Shown: positions 1 through 7,179 of the stretch, piece after piece
How the letters are laid out: the number at the start of each line of letters is the position of its first letter
How positions within the stretch are numbered: the stretch's first letter is position 1
NCBI GenBank assembly: GCA_045604965.1
Contig: JAZUPB010000059.1
Coordinates: 80,516 to 144,515 of the forward strand
From: JAISGQ01 sp045604965
GTDB lineage: Bacteria > Bacillota > Clostridia > Oscillospirales > Acutalibacteraceae
DNA: 64,000 nucleotides
Direction: 5' to 3'
Notes under the pieces: generated by a model
Told to the model about the DNA's origin: nothing
Database searches by the model: none
The model's input: only the letters and a program-made list of their open reading frames with translations
Made by a program: the position numbers and the translations under genes

Positions 1-775
1 TCCCTGTTTCCTTATCGACCATAATGCCCTTGCCGTTCTTATCGGTCTGATATTCGGAACTGCTTTGGGAGATGCCCATATTGTCTCCCTCGGAAAGCAG
101 CTTTTTAAGCAGAGAGTAATCGTCCTTGCTCATTATCTTTGAAAGAGCGGAACGGGTGGAGGAAGCGTTTATGATGTTAGCGTCATAATCGGAATCCTCC
201 TCATCGGTATAGGTGGGCTCACCTGTTATGTATTTTCCGTTAGCGGCTTTGAGACCTGAAAGAGTAATGCTTTTTGAACCACACTCAAATTTCAGCACAT
301 TGCCGTCATAATTCCACTGAGCGGTGGTTTCACCTACAAACTCCGCATTGCCTGCGTATTTTGTATCGGGAAGTGAAAGCGAAAATTCAAAGCCCTCGTC
401 ATCCTGATTTATTATTTTAAGCTTTGCGGCATTTGAGGACTCAACATTGGTGCGGTTGTAGGTTCCGTCGAGGTCCTCTACAGTAACGATGAACTCAGGT
501 TCACTCTCGGTGGGTTCGCTTTCAGTGGGCTCACTTTCGGTGGGATCCTGAATATCGGGCTCACTGACCTCATCCTCAATTTCATCGGAGACATCGGAGG
601 CAACTGCCGACGGCTTGTCGGAAGAGCCTGTCTCCTGTGAGGGTTTGCTCTTTTCAGCAGAATTGACAAGTATGATAATAAGCGCTACGCCGATAAGTAT
701 TACAAGCAGAGCGCCCAGAGACTTCATATCAAATCCGCCGCTGTCATAGCTGTTTTTCCTTTTTCTGTTTGCCAT
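1..775 (-). CDS. Secreted/membrane-anchored protein, N-terminal part only
   Basis: The gene reads leftward and runs off the window, so about 258 residues from the N terminus are visible. The start MANRKRKNS is followed by one hydrophobic segment at about residues 20-38 (a membrane anchor or uncleaved signal), then a Ser/Glu/Pro-rich linker with three tandem TESEP units (around residues 78-92), then a beta-rich region with Asp/Asn-rich turns. No catalytic motif is visible. A second small domain of an extracytoplasmic lipocalin-like or DUF4430-like kind is possible but cannot be shown. A cell-surface location follows from the single anchor plus linker. It lies 22 bp downstream of the NUDIX gene on the same strand, so it may be co-transcribed with it. 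Function is unknown. Confidence 0.75.
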   Translation of the reverse strand, partial: MANRKRKNSYDSGGFDMKSLGALLVILIGVALIIILVNSAEKSKPSQETGSSDKPSAVASDVSDEIEDEVSEPDIQDPTESEPTESEPTESEPEFIVTVEDLDGTYNRTNVESSNAAKLKIINQDDEGFEFSLSLPDTKYAGNAEFVGETTAQWNYDGNVLKFECGSKSITLSGLKAANGKYITGEPTYTDEEDSDYDANIINASSTRSALSKIMSKDDYSLLKKLLSEGDNMGISQSSSEYQTDKNGKGIMVDKETG

Positions 776-796
776 AATATCCTCCGAATTTCTCTT

Positions 797-1363
797 TTAT
801 GATCTTTTATACAAGCCTTGTTCTATGGCGCATTTCAGAATAAGCGTCTGGGATTTTGAATCTTTGATTTCGCCGCTGAGAACTAGGTCAACAGCCTTTT
901 CGAGAGGAATAAACTCTGCGTTCAGGAATTCATCATCGTCAAGATTCTGTTCGCCGACAGAGCCGTCCACTTCGCAGGAATACAGATGTATGATCTCATT
1001 TACATAGCCAGGTGAAGGATAAAGCTTTCCCATGCTGTGCCAGTTTTTTCCTTCTGCTCCGACCTCTTCCTTCAGCTCGCGTTTTATGGCATCATCAGGC
1101 TGTTCGCCTTTTTCGAGCTTTCCTGCAGGAAGCTCAAGCACAGTTTCGCCGTAGGCGTAGCGGAACTGACGCACTACCGCTATCTCGCCATTTTCATTGA
1201 TAGCGGCAACACACACTCCGCCGTTGTGATCAATGACCTCTCGTACAGAAGTTGAGCCGTTTGGAAGACTGACCTCATCAACGTGAACAGAAATGACCCG
1301 TCCGCTAAATATATCACTGCGTGAAACAGTGGTTTCCCTCATTTCTTTTTCGGAATATGCCAT
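797..1363 (-). CDS. NUDIX hydrolase, ADP-ribose pyrophosphatase type
   Basis: A 188-residue protein with a complete NUDIX box: G at the helix start, then E, then RELKEEVG (about residues 80-105), matching GX5EX7REUXEEXGU. The surrounding AVVRQFRYAYGETVLELPAG is the usual lead-in of the ADP-ribose pyrophosphatase group (YqkG/NudF-like), which hydrolyses ADP-ribose to AMP and ribose 5-phosphate. A GTG nine bases upstream would add three residues, but it overlaps the AGGAGG ribosome site (1372-1377); ATG at 1363 has proper spacing and is chosen. It is followed on the same strand by the truncated secreted protein gene. A second, less typical NUDIX protein lies at 61.9 kb. Substrate assignment is by family only. 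Confidence 0.88.
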   Translation of the reverse strand: MAYSEKEMRETTVSRSDIFSGRVISVHVDEVSLPNGSTSVREVIDHNGGVCVAAINENGEIAVVRQFRYAYGETVLELPAGKLEKGEQPDDAIKRELKEEVGAEGKNWHSMGKLYPSPGYVNEIIHLYSCEVDGSVGEQNLDDDEFLNAEFIPLEKAVDLVLSGEIKDSKSQTLILKCAIEQGLYKRS

Positions 1364-1548
1364 TATAAGCACCTCCTGAATAAAGCTGAATATTATTTTA
1401 TCACAAAACCACAGTTATGTAAAGTGAATTGAGCGAGTTTTCAAAACACAACAAAGAAGAAAAAGGTGAATAAAATGAGGAAATAGAAAAGTTTTATGTA
1501 CAGCTTTTCAAAATAATTAAAAATGTATTTTTAAGTCCGAAAAATGTC

Positions 1549-1576
1549 TTTACATAAAAGGAGCATATGATATAAT
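1549..1576 (+). promoter_or_regulatory. Probable sigma-A promoter of the HD phosphodiesterase gene
   Basis: TTTACA at 1549-1554 and a perfect TATAAT at 1571-1576 are 16 bp apart, 67 bp before the start codon, in an AT-rich intergenic stretch. Confidence 0.6.
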
Positions 1577-1642
1577 TAAGAAGTAATATAAAGTTTATTA
1601 ACTGAGGGAAGATATTTTAAAATATAAAAGGAGGATTTGCGG

Positions 1643-3154
1643 ATGATGAAAGAGTCACGATTCCGTACGGTTATGGCGTATGGAATCATAGTAATGACTT
1701 TGATTTTTATGATCTTTCTTTTGATCTACCACGTTGAACATTCTCCGGCAAACTATGTAGACGTTGAGTTCAATGATACGGAGCAAAGCTACGAGGAGAT
1801 AAGCTACGGAATAAAAATGAAGTCCCGTGTAGGTCAGGGCTGGTGGGAACCACTGGGAGGAGATATCAAATATTTCGGAATCTGCTACGATGCGGATTTG
1901 ATAAACAACTCCGAAGTAAATCTCACCAACTGGTCTGTTTCATTTGAGATGCCGAAGAACGGTGTAATAACTGAGCTTTGGAATGCAGATTGGAAGGAAG
2001 AGGACGGAAAGGTCACTATTTCTCCTCTTTCCTATAACACGGTAATCGAAGCAGGGACAAGAGAGACATTCGGATTTGTGCTTTATACTCCGAAGCCTGC
2101 AGGTGAATTTACAAAATTTAACCTCACAGCAACAAAACTCAGAAAGGTTACCGATGAAGTGCTGTTCTGGGTACTTGTGCTGGCGGTATTCACTGTTCTT
2201 GTCGTTATGATAACAAATATCGCAGCTTCTATAAGATACAGAAATATCCGTAAAAGATATCAGATGTGGCAGTCTCTTACAGAAGAGTCTATGAGAACGG
2301 TTGCTAACACCATAGACGCAAAGGATGAATACACATCCGGACACTCCTATCGTGTGGCGGTTATTTCCCGTATGCTGGCAAAGAAAGCAGGACTTTCGAA
2401 AACTGAGCAGGAAAATATCTACTATATGGGCTTGCTCCACGATATAGGCAAGATCGGAATTGCAAACACTACTCTTAATAAAAACGGCAAGCTGTCGGAA
2501 GAAGAGTGGGAGCAGGTAAAGCGTCATCCTGCAATGGGCGGAGATATCCTGAAGGATATAACTTCAATTCCCGATATAGAACACGGTGCACGATACCACC
2601 ACGAGCGGTGGGACGGCAAGGGCTACGGCGAAGGCAAAAAGGGCGAAGAAATACCTCTTGTTGCACGAATCATATGTGTCGCCGATGCATACGATGCTAT
2701 GTCCACTGCAAGATGCTACAGAGATAAATTCGAAAATGACAGGATAATCAAGGAACTCAGAGATTGTTCAGGTACTCAGTTTGACCCGAGTCTGACTCCG
2801 TATATGATAGAGCTCATTGAGTCCGGAGAGGTCAGCTTTGAAGGAACGGAGCTTCAGACAAGAAACCATCCGAAATTGACAAGTGGAGAAGAAGAACCTG
2901 AATACAGGGGCAGAACCTCCACTGCGCTGGCTTTGATGTTTGCTATGCTCAGCCTGATCCCTGTTTACGGTGTGTTCTTTGCTGTTTTCGCTGTTTTCTT
3001 TGGAATAAGAGCAGTTGTTATCGGTAAAAGAAAGCTCGGTGTTCTTTCTCTGATAATCACAGGAATAGGAATTGTATTCACTGCAGCACTTCTTGTTTTC
3101 AACAACGAGCTTCTCGGTCAGGTACAGGAAGCTATCAGGTCGATATTAGGATAA
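1643..3154 (+). CDS. Membrane HD-GYP-type phosphodiesterase with CBM2-like ectodomain
   Basis: A 503-residue protein. A membrane helix (about residues 8-28) leads into an extracellular region (about 30-170), a second helix (about 172-197), a cytoplasmic HD domain (about 215-395) and two to three C-terminal helices (about 430-500). The HD domain carries HSYRVAVISR, GLLHDIGKIGI, HP, and HHERWDGKGYGEGKKG followed by IPLVARIICVADAYDAM, the layout of HD-GYP enzymes that degrade cyclic di-GMP, though the name-giving Pro is Gly (GYG). The ectodomain resembles a family 2 cellulose-binding module: LTNWSVSFEMP, ITELWNADW, then SYNTVIEAG with FGFVLYTP. Start at ATG 1643 with AGGAGG 8 bp upstream; a TTG at 1637 is too close to the ribosome site. 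It is monocistronic, between its own promoter and terminator. Sensing of plant cell-wall glycans and c-di-GMP control is an inference. Confidence 0.85.
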   Translation: MMKESRFRTVMAYGIIVMTLIFMIFLLIYHVEHSPANYVDVEFNDTEQSYEEISYGIKMKSRVGQGWWEPLGGDIKYFGICYDADLINNSEVNLTNWSVSFEMPKNGVITELWNADWKEEDGKVTISPLSYNTVIEAGTRETFGFVLYTPKPAGEFTKFNLTATKLRKVTDEVLFWVLVLAVFTVLVVMITNIAASIRYRNIRKRYQMWQSLTEESMRTVANTIDAKDEYTSGHSYRVAVISRMLAKKAGLSKTEQENIYYMGLLHDIGKIGIANTTLNKNGKLSEEEWEQVKRHPAMGGDILKDITSIPDIEHGARYHHERWDGKGYGEGKKGEEIPLVARIICVADAYDAMSTARCYRDKFENDRIIKELRDCSGTQFDPSLTPYMIELIESGEVSFEGTELQTRNHPKLTSGEEEPEYRGRTSTALALMFAMLSLIPVYGVFFAVFAVFFGIRAVVIGKRKLGVLSLIITGIGIVFTAALLVFNNELLGQVQEAIRSILG

Positions 3155-3167
3155 CCGAATAAATTAA

Positions 3168-3200
3168 AACAGCACCGCAGGTTCTGCGGCGCTGTTTTTT
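3168..3200 (+). terminator. Rho-independent terminator
   Basis: A GC-rich stem (AACAGCACCGCAG pairing with CTGCGGCGCTGTT) with a short loop is followed by a T run, 14 bp after the phosphodiesterase stop codon. It also sits at the end of the convergent gene at 3216. Confidence 0.9.
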
Positions 3201-3215
3201 ATAAAATAATATCTG

Positions 3216-4079
3216 CTATGCTGTCTTTTTTGAATCACTGCGGATAAACATAATAAGTGCTGCGGCCATAAACAGGGAAAATACAGCAAAGATAACTGCA
3301 CCGACCAGCGCAAAGCGTTCTCTGAATACATCGGAGACGATCTGGGAATACGATGTGGAGGGGAGTATTCCGTCGGCGACAGACATTATATTACTGCCGA
3401 TAAGGAGCATTGATATACCGGTTATGCCGAATACTCCGGCACAGCAGAAGTAGCCGAGTCTTCCTCTGATCAGAAGAATAAGCACAAGCATATGAATGAC
3501 AGCACCGACTATGCATATGACCTTAAGGTCGCCGAAAAGGAATCGTATGGTAGAGATGACTTCCGGCTCTTCGTCGAATGCCTCGAAGGCATTGGCTACC
3601 GATTCATTAAATCTGGCGGTGTAAGTGGGAAGCTTTACGGAAAGATAATCCTCAAGCTCGCCCTCGGAAATGCTGTTGTCGGAGGTATAATTGGCAACAG
3701 CGCAGAGATAATTGCGGACAAGCTCTTCGCTGACTTCTGTATATTCCTCTCCGTAAAGAAGATATCTGGAGCTGCCGGTGAAGATATCTGCAAAGAGTGC
3801 CGAGGCTTCAGGCAGACTATATATTTTGCTCAATTCGATATTCTCGGTGTTTGCGCCAAATTCAGCGGCTGTGTTTTCTGCATCCAGTTCAAAGTCTTTG
3901 TTTATTGATAGCTCGGCTGAATGCATAAGCGAAGCAAAGGAATCGGAGGACTCCAGAGCCTTTTGCACGTTCTGCTCATCAAAGCTGAGATCAACTGCAA
4001 AAAGCACCGAGCCTAAAACCATATAAACAAGCATAACAACTGTTATTATTACAGTGAATATAATTCTTACAGCCTTCAT
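3216..4079 (-). CDS. Four-helix membrane protein of unknown function
   Basis: A 287-residue protein with an N-terminal helix (about 5-30), a long extracytoplasmic stretch rich in Glu, Ser and Asn (about 31-180), and three helices near the C terminus (about 182-202, 208-230, 250-275), ending RSDSKKTA. An AAGGAGA ribosome site precedes the ATG. No enzyme motif is visible. The topology (anchor, outer domain, three-helix bundle) recalls the many clostridial two-domain membrane proteins that carry TIGR01906-like folds, but I cannot assign it. It is transcribed alone, convergent with the phosphodiesterase and divergent from the flavoprotein gene. Confidence 0.8.
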   Translation of the reverse strand: MKAVRIIFTVIITVVMLVYMVLGSVLFAVDLSFDEQNVQKALESSDSFASLMHSAELSINKDFELDAENTAAEFGANTENIELSKIYSLPEASALFADIFTGSSRYLLYGEEYTEVSEELVRNYLCAVANYTSDNSISEGELEDYLSVKLPTYTARFNESVANAFEAFDEEPEVISTIRFLFGDLKVICIVGAVIHMLVLILLIRGRLGYFCCAGVFGITGISMLLIGSNIMSVADGILPSTSYSQIVSDVFRERFALVGAVIFAVFSLFMAAALIMFIRSDSKKTA

Positions 4080-4197
4080 TTTTATTCTCCTTTATTAAAG
4101 AAACTGCGGCCTTTTTAAGATAATAACATTAATTAAATTCAATGGCAATCTTTTTTGACGGCATTTATGAATTTTATATCAGAGATGTGACAGCTTG

Positions 4198-4227
4198 TTG
4201 AATTTGCGGTGCGGCGTATGGTAAAAT
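4198..4227 (+). promoter_or_regulatory. Probable sigma-A promoter of the thioredoxin-reductase-like gene
   Basis: TTGAAT at 4198-4203 and TAAAAT at 4222-4227 with 18 bp between them, 25 bp before the start codon, which implies a very short leader. Confidence 0.5.
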
Positions 4228-4252
4228 ACTAAAAAACGAAAAGGAACAGAAT

Positions 4253-5107
4253 ATGAAAACAGATGTTGCAATAATCGGTGCAGGCCCTGCAGGCGTATCT
4301 GCGGCGATAAACCTTAAAATGCGCGGTGCGGATATAATGCTTTTTGGTGACGGAATGAGCGAAAAGGTGCGCCGCAGCGAGCTTATTGGCAATTATCCGG
4401 GAATACCCTCTGTCACAGGACCGGAGCTTGCAGAAAAGTATAATGAGCATCTCAGAACTCTTGGGATAGGGATAACAGAAGATATGATAACCGCAGTGTA
4501 CAATATGGACGGCAGCTTTTTCCTGCTTGGAAAGGACGCTCAATATGAGGCGAAGTGCGTTATCATTGCGACAGGTGTGCAGGTGGGAAAACAGACCGAT
4601 GGCGAAGCGAGACTGCTTGGCAATGGTGTGTCCTACTGTGCTACCTGCGACGGAATGCTTTACAAAGGCAAAAGAATAGCGGTGCTGTGCGACAGCCCGG
4701 AGCTTGAGCACGAGGTTGATTACCTTGCCGATATAGCCGAAAAGGTATATTATCTGCCCATATTCAAGGGTGCAAAGGCAGAGGCGGAAAATATCGAGTA
4801 TCTCAAGGCAGGATTCAGAAGCGTCAACGGAGATATGAGAGTGCGCTCCCTTACTCTTACGAACGGCGAGGAAATCGAGGTCGATGGAGTATTCCTTCTG
4901 AAAAAGTGTCTCCCTCCAGATGCGCTTCTTAGAGGTCTTGAATTAAACGACGGACATATTGCGGTAAACCGCAGTATGGAGACAAATATTGAGGGCTGCT
5001 TTGCGGCAGGAGACTGCACAGGCAGGCCGTATCAGCTTGCAAAGGCTGTGGGAGAAGGTAATGTGGCGGCACATTCTGCCCTTGAAAAGCTGGCAGTGAA
5101 GCTTTGA
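4253..5107 (+). CDS. Thioredoxin-reductase-like flavoprotein lacking the NADPH motif
   Basis: A 284-residue protein. The FAD Rossmann motif GAGPAGVSAA is near the N terminus (residues 8-17), the redox-active CATC is near residue 133, and the C-terminal FAD motif GCFAAGDCTGRPYQLAKAVGEG is complete except that it reads across residues 246-267. In ordinary thioredoxin reductases the segment after CATC carries a GGGxSA dinucleotide motif and an HRR basic triplet. Here that segment reads IAVLCDSPELEHEVDYLAD and then VYYLPIFKG, with neither motif. It is also about 25 residues shorter than the usual enzyme. This fits the known group of clostridial flavin thioredoxin reductases that take electrons from ferredoxin or an unknown donor. 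Transcribed alone from its own promoter. Family is secure; the donor is inferred. Confidence 0.85.
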   Translation: MKTDVAIIGAGPAGVSAAINLKMRGADIMLFGDGMSEKVRRSELIGNYPGIPSVTGPELAEKYNEHLRTLGIGITEDMITAVYNMDGSFFLLGKDAQYEAKCVIIATGVQVGKQTDGEARLLGNGVSYCATCDGMLYKGKRIAVLCDSPELEHEVDYLADIAEKVYYLPIFKGAKAEAENIEYLKAGFRSVNGDMRVRSLTLTNGEEIEVDGVFLLKKCLPPDALLRGLELNDGHIAVNRSMETNIEGCFAAGDCTGRPYQLAKAVGEGNVAAHSALEKLAVKL

Positions 5108-5115
5108 TTGCTCCC

Positions 5116-5144
5116 TTGACTTAAACCCTGTTATCTTATATAAT
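5116..5144 (+). promoter_or_regulatory. Sigma-A promoter of the lipoprotein gene
   Basis: TTGACT at 5116-5121 and TATAAT at 5139-5144 with a 17-bp spacer, about 40 bp before the start codon. Confidence 0.7.
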
Positions 5145-5185
5145 AATCGGGCGAGAAAATTCATAAGTTGAAGAGGTATAATAAA

Positions 5186-5827
5186 ATGAAGAAGATAATC
5201 ATTGCAATTCTGCTTGTTATGTCGCTGCTTGCAGTTGCAGGCTGTGCAAAGAAAGAGGAAGAAAAGACCCCTGATGCATCTGCATCTGATGTAGTATCCG
5301 GCGGCGATGCAGTTTCCGATACCGATCCTGCTCCTGATGGATTTGTAAGTTATGAGATAGGCGATCTTTACTTCTACTATCCCGAAAATGCAGTTGTTTC
5401 CGTTTCTGAGACAGATGCTTTTTCTGCAAGCGCAGATGCAGCAACAGGTGCAAACTTTGCTATCACCAAGTCCAAGGCAGTAGATATGAAAGCAGAAGAG
5501 CTCGACAAAGCAGCTCTTGATAAGATCGGTCAGAAATCCGCTAAAAAGCTCCAGGAGCTTTTCGGTGAGAGTGCAGTTGTATCTTACAGCTATAAAGCTC
5601 ACGGCCCTGTTTTTGACGGCAAGGGAGTGTATTTTGCATTTGATGTTCCTGTAGTATACGCAGGTCACGAGTCCACCCAGTCTCTCAGCTATTATCAGAT
5701 CTATATCGGCAAGGGCAAGGATCTCTATATGGCAACATTTGCAACCAATACTCTGTTTGATGAGGATGCAGAGACTTATTTTGCAGAGGTTATAGAAAGC
5801 CTCGAGCTCAAAGCAGAAGCTGAATAA
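5186..5827 (+). CDS. Secreted lipoprotein of unknown function
   Basis: A 213-residue protein whose start at ATG 5186 gives a textbook lipoprotein signal: MKKIIIAILLV, then LLAVAGC with the lipidated Cys near residue 21. AAGAGG lies 9 bp upstream; a TTG 18 bases earlier would add residues before the signal and is not used. After the Cys comes a charged linker with the Ser/Asp/Val/Gly repeat style (SASDVVSGGDAVSDTD) seen in other exported proteins here. The remaining 160 residues look like one globular alpha/beta domain, with no catalytic motif that I recognise. It probably sits on the outer face of the membrane. It has its own promoter and terminator. Confidence 0.82.
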   Translation: MKKIIIAILLVMSLLAVAGCAKKEEEKTPDASASDVVSGGDAVSDTDPAPDGFVSYEIGDLYFYYPENAVVSVSETDAFSASADAATGANFAITKSKAVDMKAEELDKAALDKIGQKSAKKLQELFGESAVVSYSYKAHGPVFDGKGVYFAFDVPVVYAGHESTQSLSYYQIYIGKGKDLYMATFATNTLFDEDAETYFAEVIESLELKAEAE

Positions 5828-5835
5828 AATATGGC

Positions 5836-5867
5836 AAACGGCAGAGCATGAAAGCTCTGCCGTTTTA
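5836..5867 (+). terminator. Rho-independent terminator
   Basis: Perfect 12-bp stem AAACGGCAGAGC / GCTCTGCCGTTT with a 6-nt loop and a T run, just after the lipoprotein gene. Confidence 0.95.
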
Positions 5868-5891
5868 AAATTATGTGGGGCAATAAAACTC

Positions 5892-5920
5892 TTGATTTTA
5901 CATCGGGTATGGTTTATAAT
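5892..5920 (+). promoter_or_regulatory. Sigma-A promoter of tRNA-Leu
   Basis: TTGATT at 5892-5897 and TATAAT at 5915-5920 with a 17-bp spacer, 20 bp before the tRNA 5' end. Confidence 0.75.
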
Positions 5921-5940
5921 AATCAGCGTTGCAAATATGC

Positions 5941-6027
5941 GCCGGTGTGATGGAATTGGCAGACGTGCGGGACTCAAAATCCCGTGGTAGCGATACCGTG
6001 TGGGTTCGACCCCCACCACCGGCACCA
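5941..6027 (+). tRNA. tRNA-Leu (anticodon CAA)
   Basis: An 87-nt class II tRNA. The acceptor stem is GCCGGTG / CACCGGC with discriminator A and a genome-encoded CCA (6025-6027). The anticodon stem CGGGA / TCCCG encloses CTCAAAA, so the anticodon is CAA (5975-5977), which reads UUG. There is a long variable arm, as leucine tRNAs have, and a T arm GTGGG-TTCGACC-CCCAC. It stands alone, not in a tRNA cluster. Confidence 0.97.
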
Positions 6028-6030
6028 GAA

Positions 6031-6078
6031 CGACAAATCCGAACTCTGTATCAATTGGTGATGGGTTCGGATTTGTTG
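6031..6078 (+). terminator. Hairpin after tRNA-Leu
   Basis: A 14-bp stem (CGACAAATCCGAAC with GTTCGGATTTGTTG) with a 20-nt loop starts 4 nt after the tRNA. The tail TATTGAGGG is not a strong T run, so it may act as a processing or weak termination structure. Confidence 0.55.
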
Positions 6079-6168
6079 ATTATTGAGGGAAGTGAAGCAT
6101 ACAAAACTCAGGTCTGCTTTTTGCAGTGCAGACGGTTTTGTGAATCCAATTGTAAAGGGGAAGCAATT

Positions 6169-6734
6169 ATGGCAAAGGAAATTATGGTAAAAGTCTGTTC
6201 TAAATGCGGCATTGCAAACCCCGAAAAAGCGGAAGAGTGCGAGGCTTGCGGAGCCGAACTTGGCGAACCGATTACAAACAAAGAGGCGAAAAAGCTCAGC
6301 AAACAGATAGCAAAGAAAAATGAAAAATTTAAAAATGCCATTGCCGCTGAAAAGTTCGGCGGTCAGGATGAGGAAGATCCTATCGATATTCCCGTGACAC
6401 CTGCCCACATAGTCATTGGTGTGATCGGATGCCTTGCGGCGGTGTGCGAAATTGTAATTATGGTGCTTTCTAATAAGCTGTTTCCTGAATACACGTACGA
6501 AATGATGCTTGGCGGTATAGGCGCTCTGGTACTGCTTGCCGTCGCCATACTCGATTGCTTTATGCCGAGCATGATGTGGACGCTCGGTCATTATATGGAT
6601 CGGTTTACTACAAGGAAATGCCAAGACCTTCGGACGTCAGTGTTGTGCTTCAGATGATCAGCAGTGTGCTCCTTATTCTGATAGGCGCTGCCTTAATAAC
6701 TATGCAGATACTGCTCGCCTGCGGTATTCTGTAA
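6169..6734 (+). pseudogene. Zinc-ribbon membrane protein, frameshifted near its end
   Basis: The reading frame starts at ATG 6169 behind AAAGGGG. It encodes a zinc ribbon with CSKCG and CEACG (residues 11-33), a Lys-rich stretch, and a two-helix hydrophobic region (about residues 83-135). The frame then runs to a stop at 6657 with an unlikely tail (TTRKCQDLRTSVLCFR). One base earlier in frame, from about 6606 to TAA 6732-6734, the DNA encodes RFYYKEMPRPSDVSVVLQ followed by a hydrophobic helix, a far better ending. Adding one T to the TTT at 6604-6606 restores a single protein of about 188 residues. So there is either a one-base deletion in the strain or a sequencing error. Small zinc-ribbon membrane proteins like this are common in Clostridia and their job is unknown. 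The frame that starts earlier and runs through the tRNA is not a gene. Confidence 0.75.
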
Positions 6735-6785
6735 TTGAGTACAAAGCGTTTTACTTAATAAAATTCAATTTGAAGAGGGTTCAGA

Positions 6786-7118
6786 ATGGCAATTACAATA
6801 AATATTTATTACATGGGAAGCAAAGGCAGTGCGCGAAAGTTTGCAGAAGAAATGATTTCGAGCGGTATTGTCAGTGAGATACGCGCAGAAGAGGGAAACC
6901 TTAAATATGAGTATTTCTTCCCTATGGACAATGACGAAACGGTGCTTCTGATTGACAGCTGGACAGATCAGAAAGCGCTGGATGCTCATCACGATACGCC
7001 AATGATGCAGAAAATAATCACTCTGCGCGAGAAATACGATCTGCATATGCAGGTTGAGAGGTATGTTTCCGATGAAGCAGGGATACCCGAAAGGGATAAA
7101 TCCTTCATAAAGAACTGA
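6786..7118 (+). CDS. Putative quinol monooxygenase (ABM-fold) protein
   Basis: A 110-residue ferredoxin-like alpha/beta protein. The pattern MAITINIYY, a helix with KFAEEMI, then EEGNLKYEYFFP, LLIDSWTDQKALDAHH and a C-terminal helix fits the ABM family (YgiN/antibiotic biosynthesis monooxygenase), cofactor-free dimers that act on quinol-like aromatics. The Trp and His in SWTDQKALDAHHDTP are the usual signature. The ribosome site is GAAGAGGG. It follows the zinc-ribbon gene by about 50 bp and ends at a strong terminator, so both may be co-transcribed. Substrate unknown; a small-molecule detoxification role is only a guess from the family. Confidence 0.78.
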   Translation: MAITINIYYMGSKGSARKFAEEMISSGIVSEIRAEEGNLKYEYFFPMDNDETVLLIDSWTDQKALDAHHDTPMMQKIITLREKYDLHMQVERYVSDEAGIPERDKSFIKN

Positions 7119-7130
7119 TTGATACGGATA

Positions 7131-7164
7131 AAAATACACCCGGCAGAAGCCGGGTGTATTTTTG
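7131..7164 (+). terminator. Rho-independent terminator between convergent genes
   Basis: Perfect stem AAAATACACCCGGC / GCCGGGTGTATTTT with loop AGAA; A and T runs on both sides let it act in both directions. Confidence 0.93.
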
Positions 7165-7179
7165 CTTATCTTAAGAATG

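Noticed and set aside
5929..6168. Reading frame through tRNA-Leu into the zinc-ribbon protein
   Set aside because: The first 80 codons cover the tRNA and its hairpin; the ribosome site and family-like start are at 6169.
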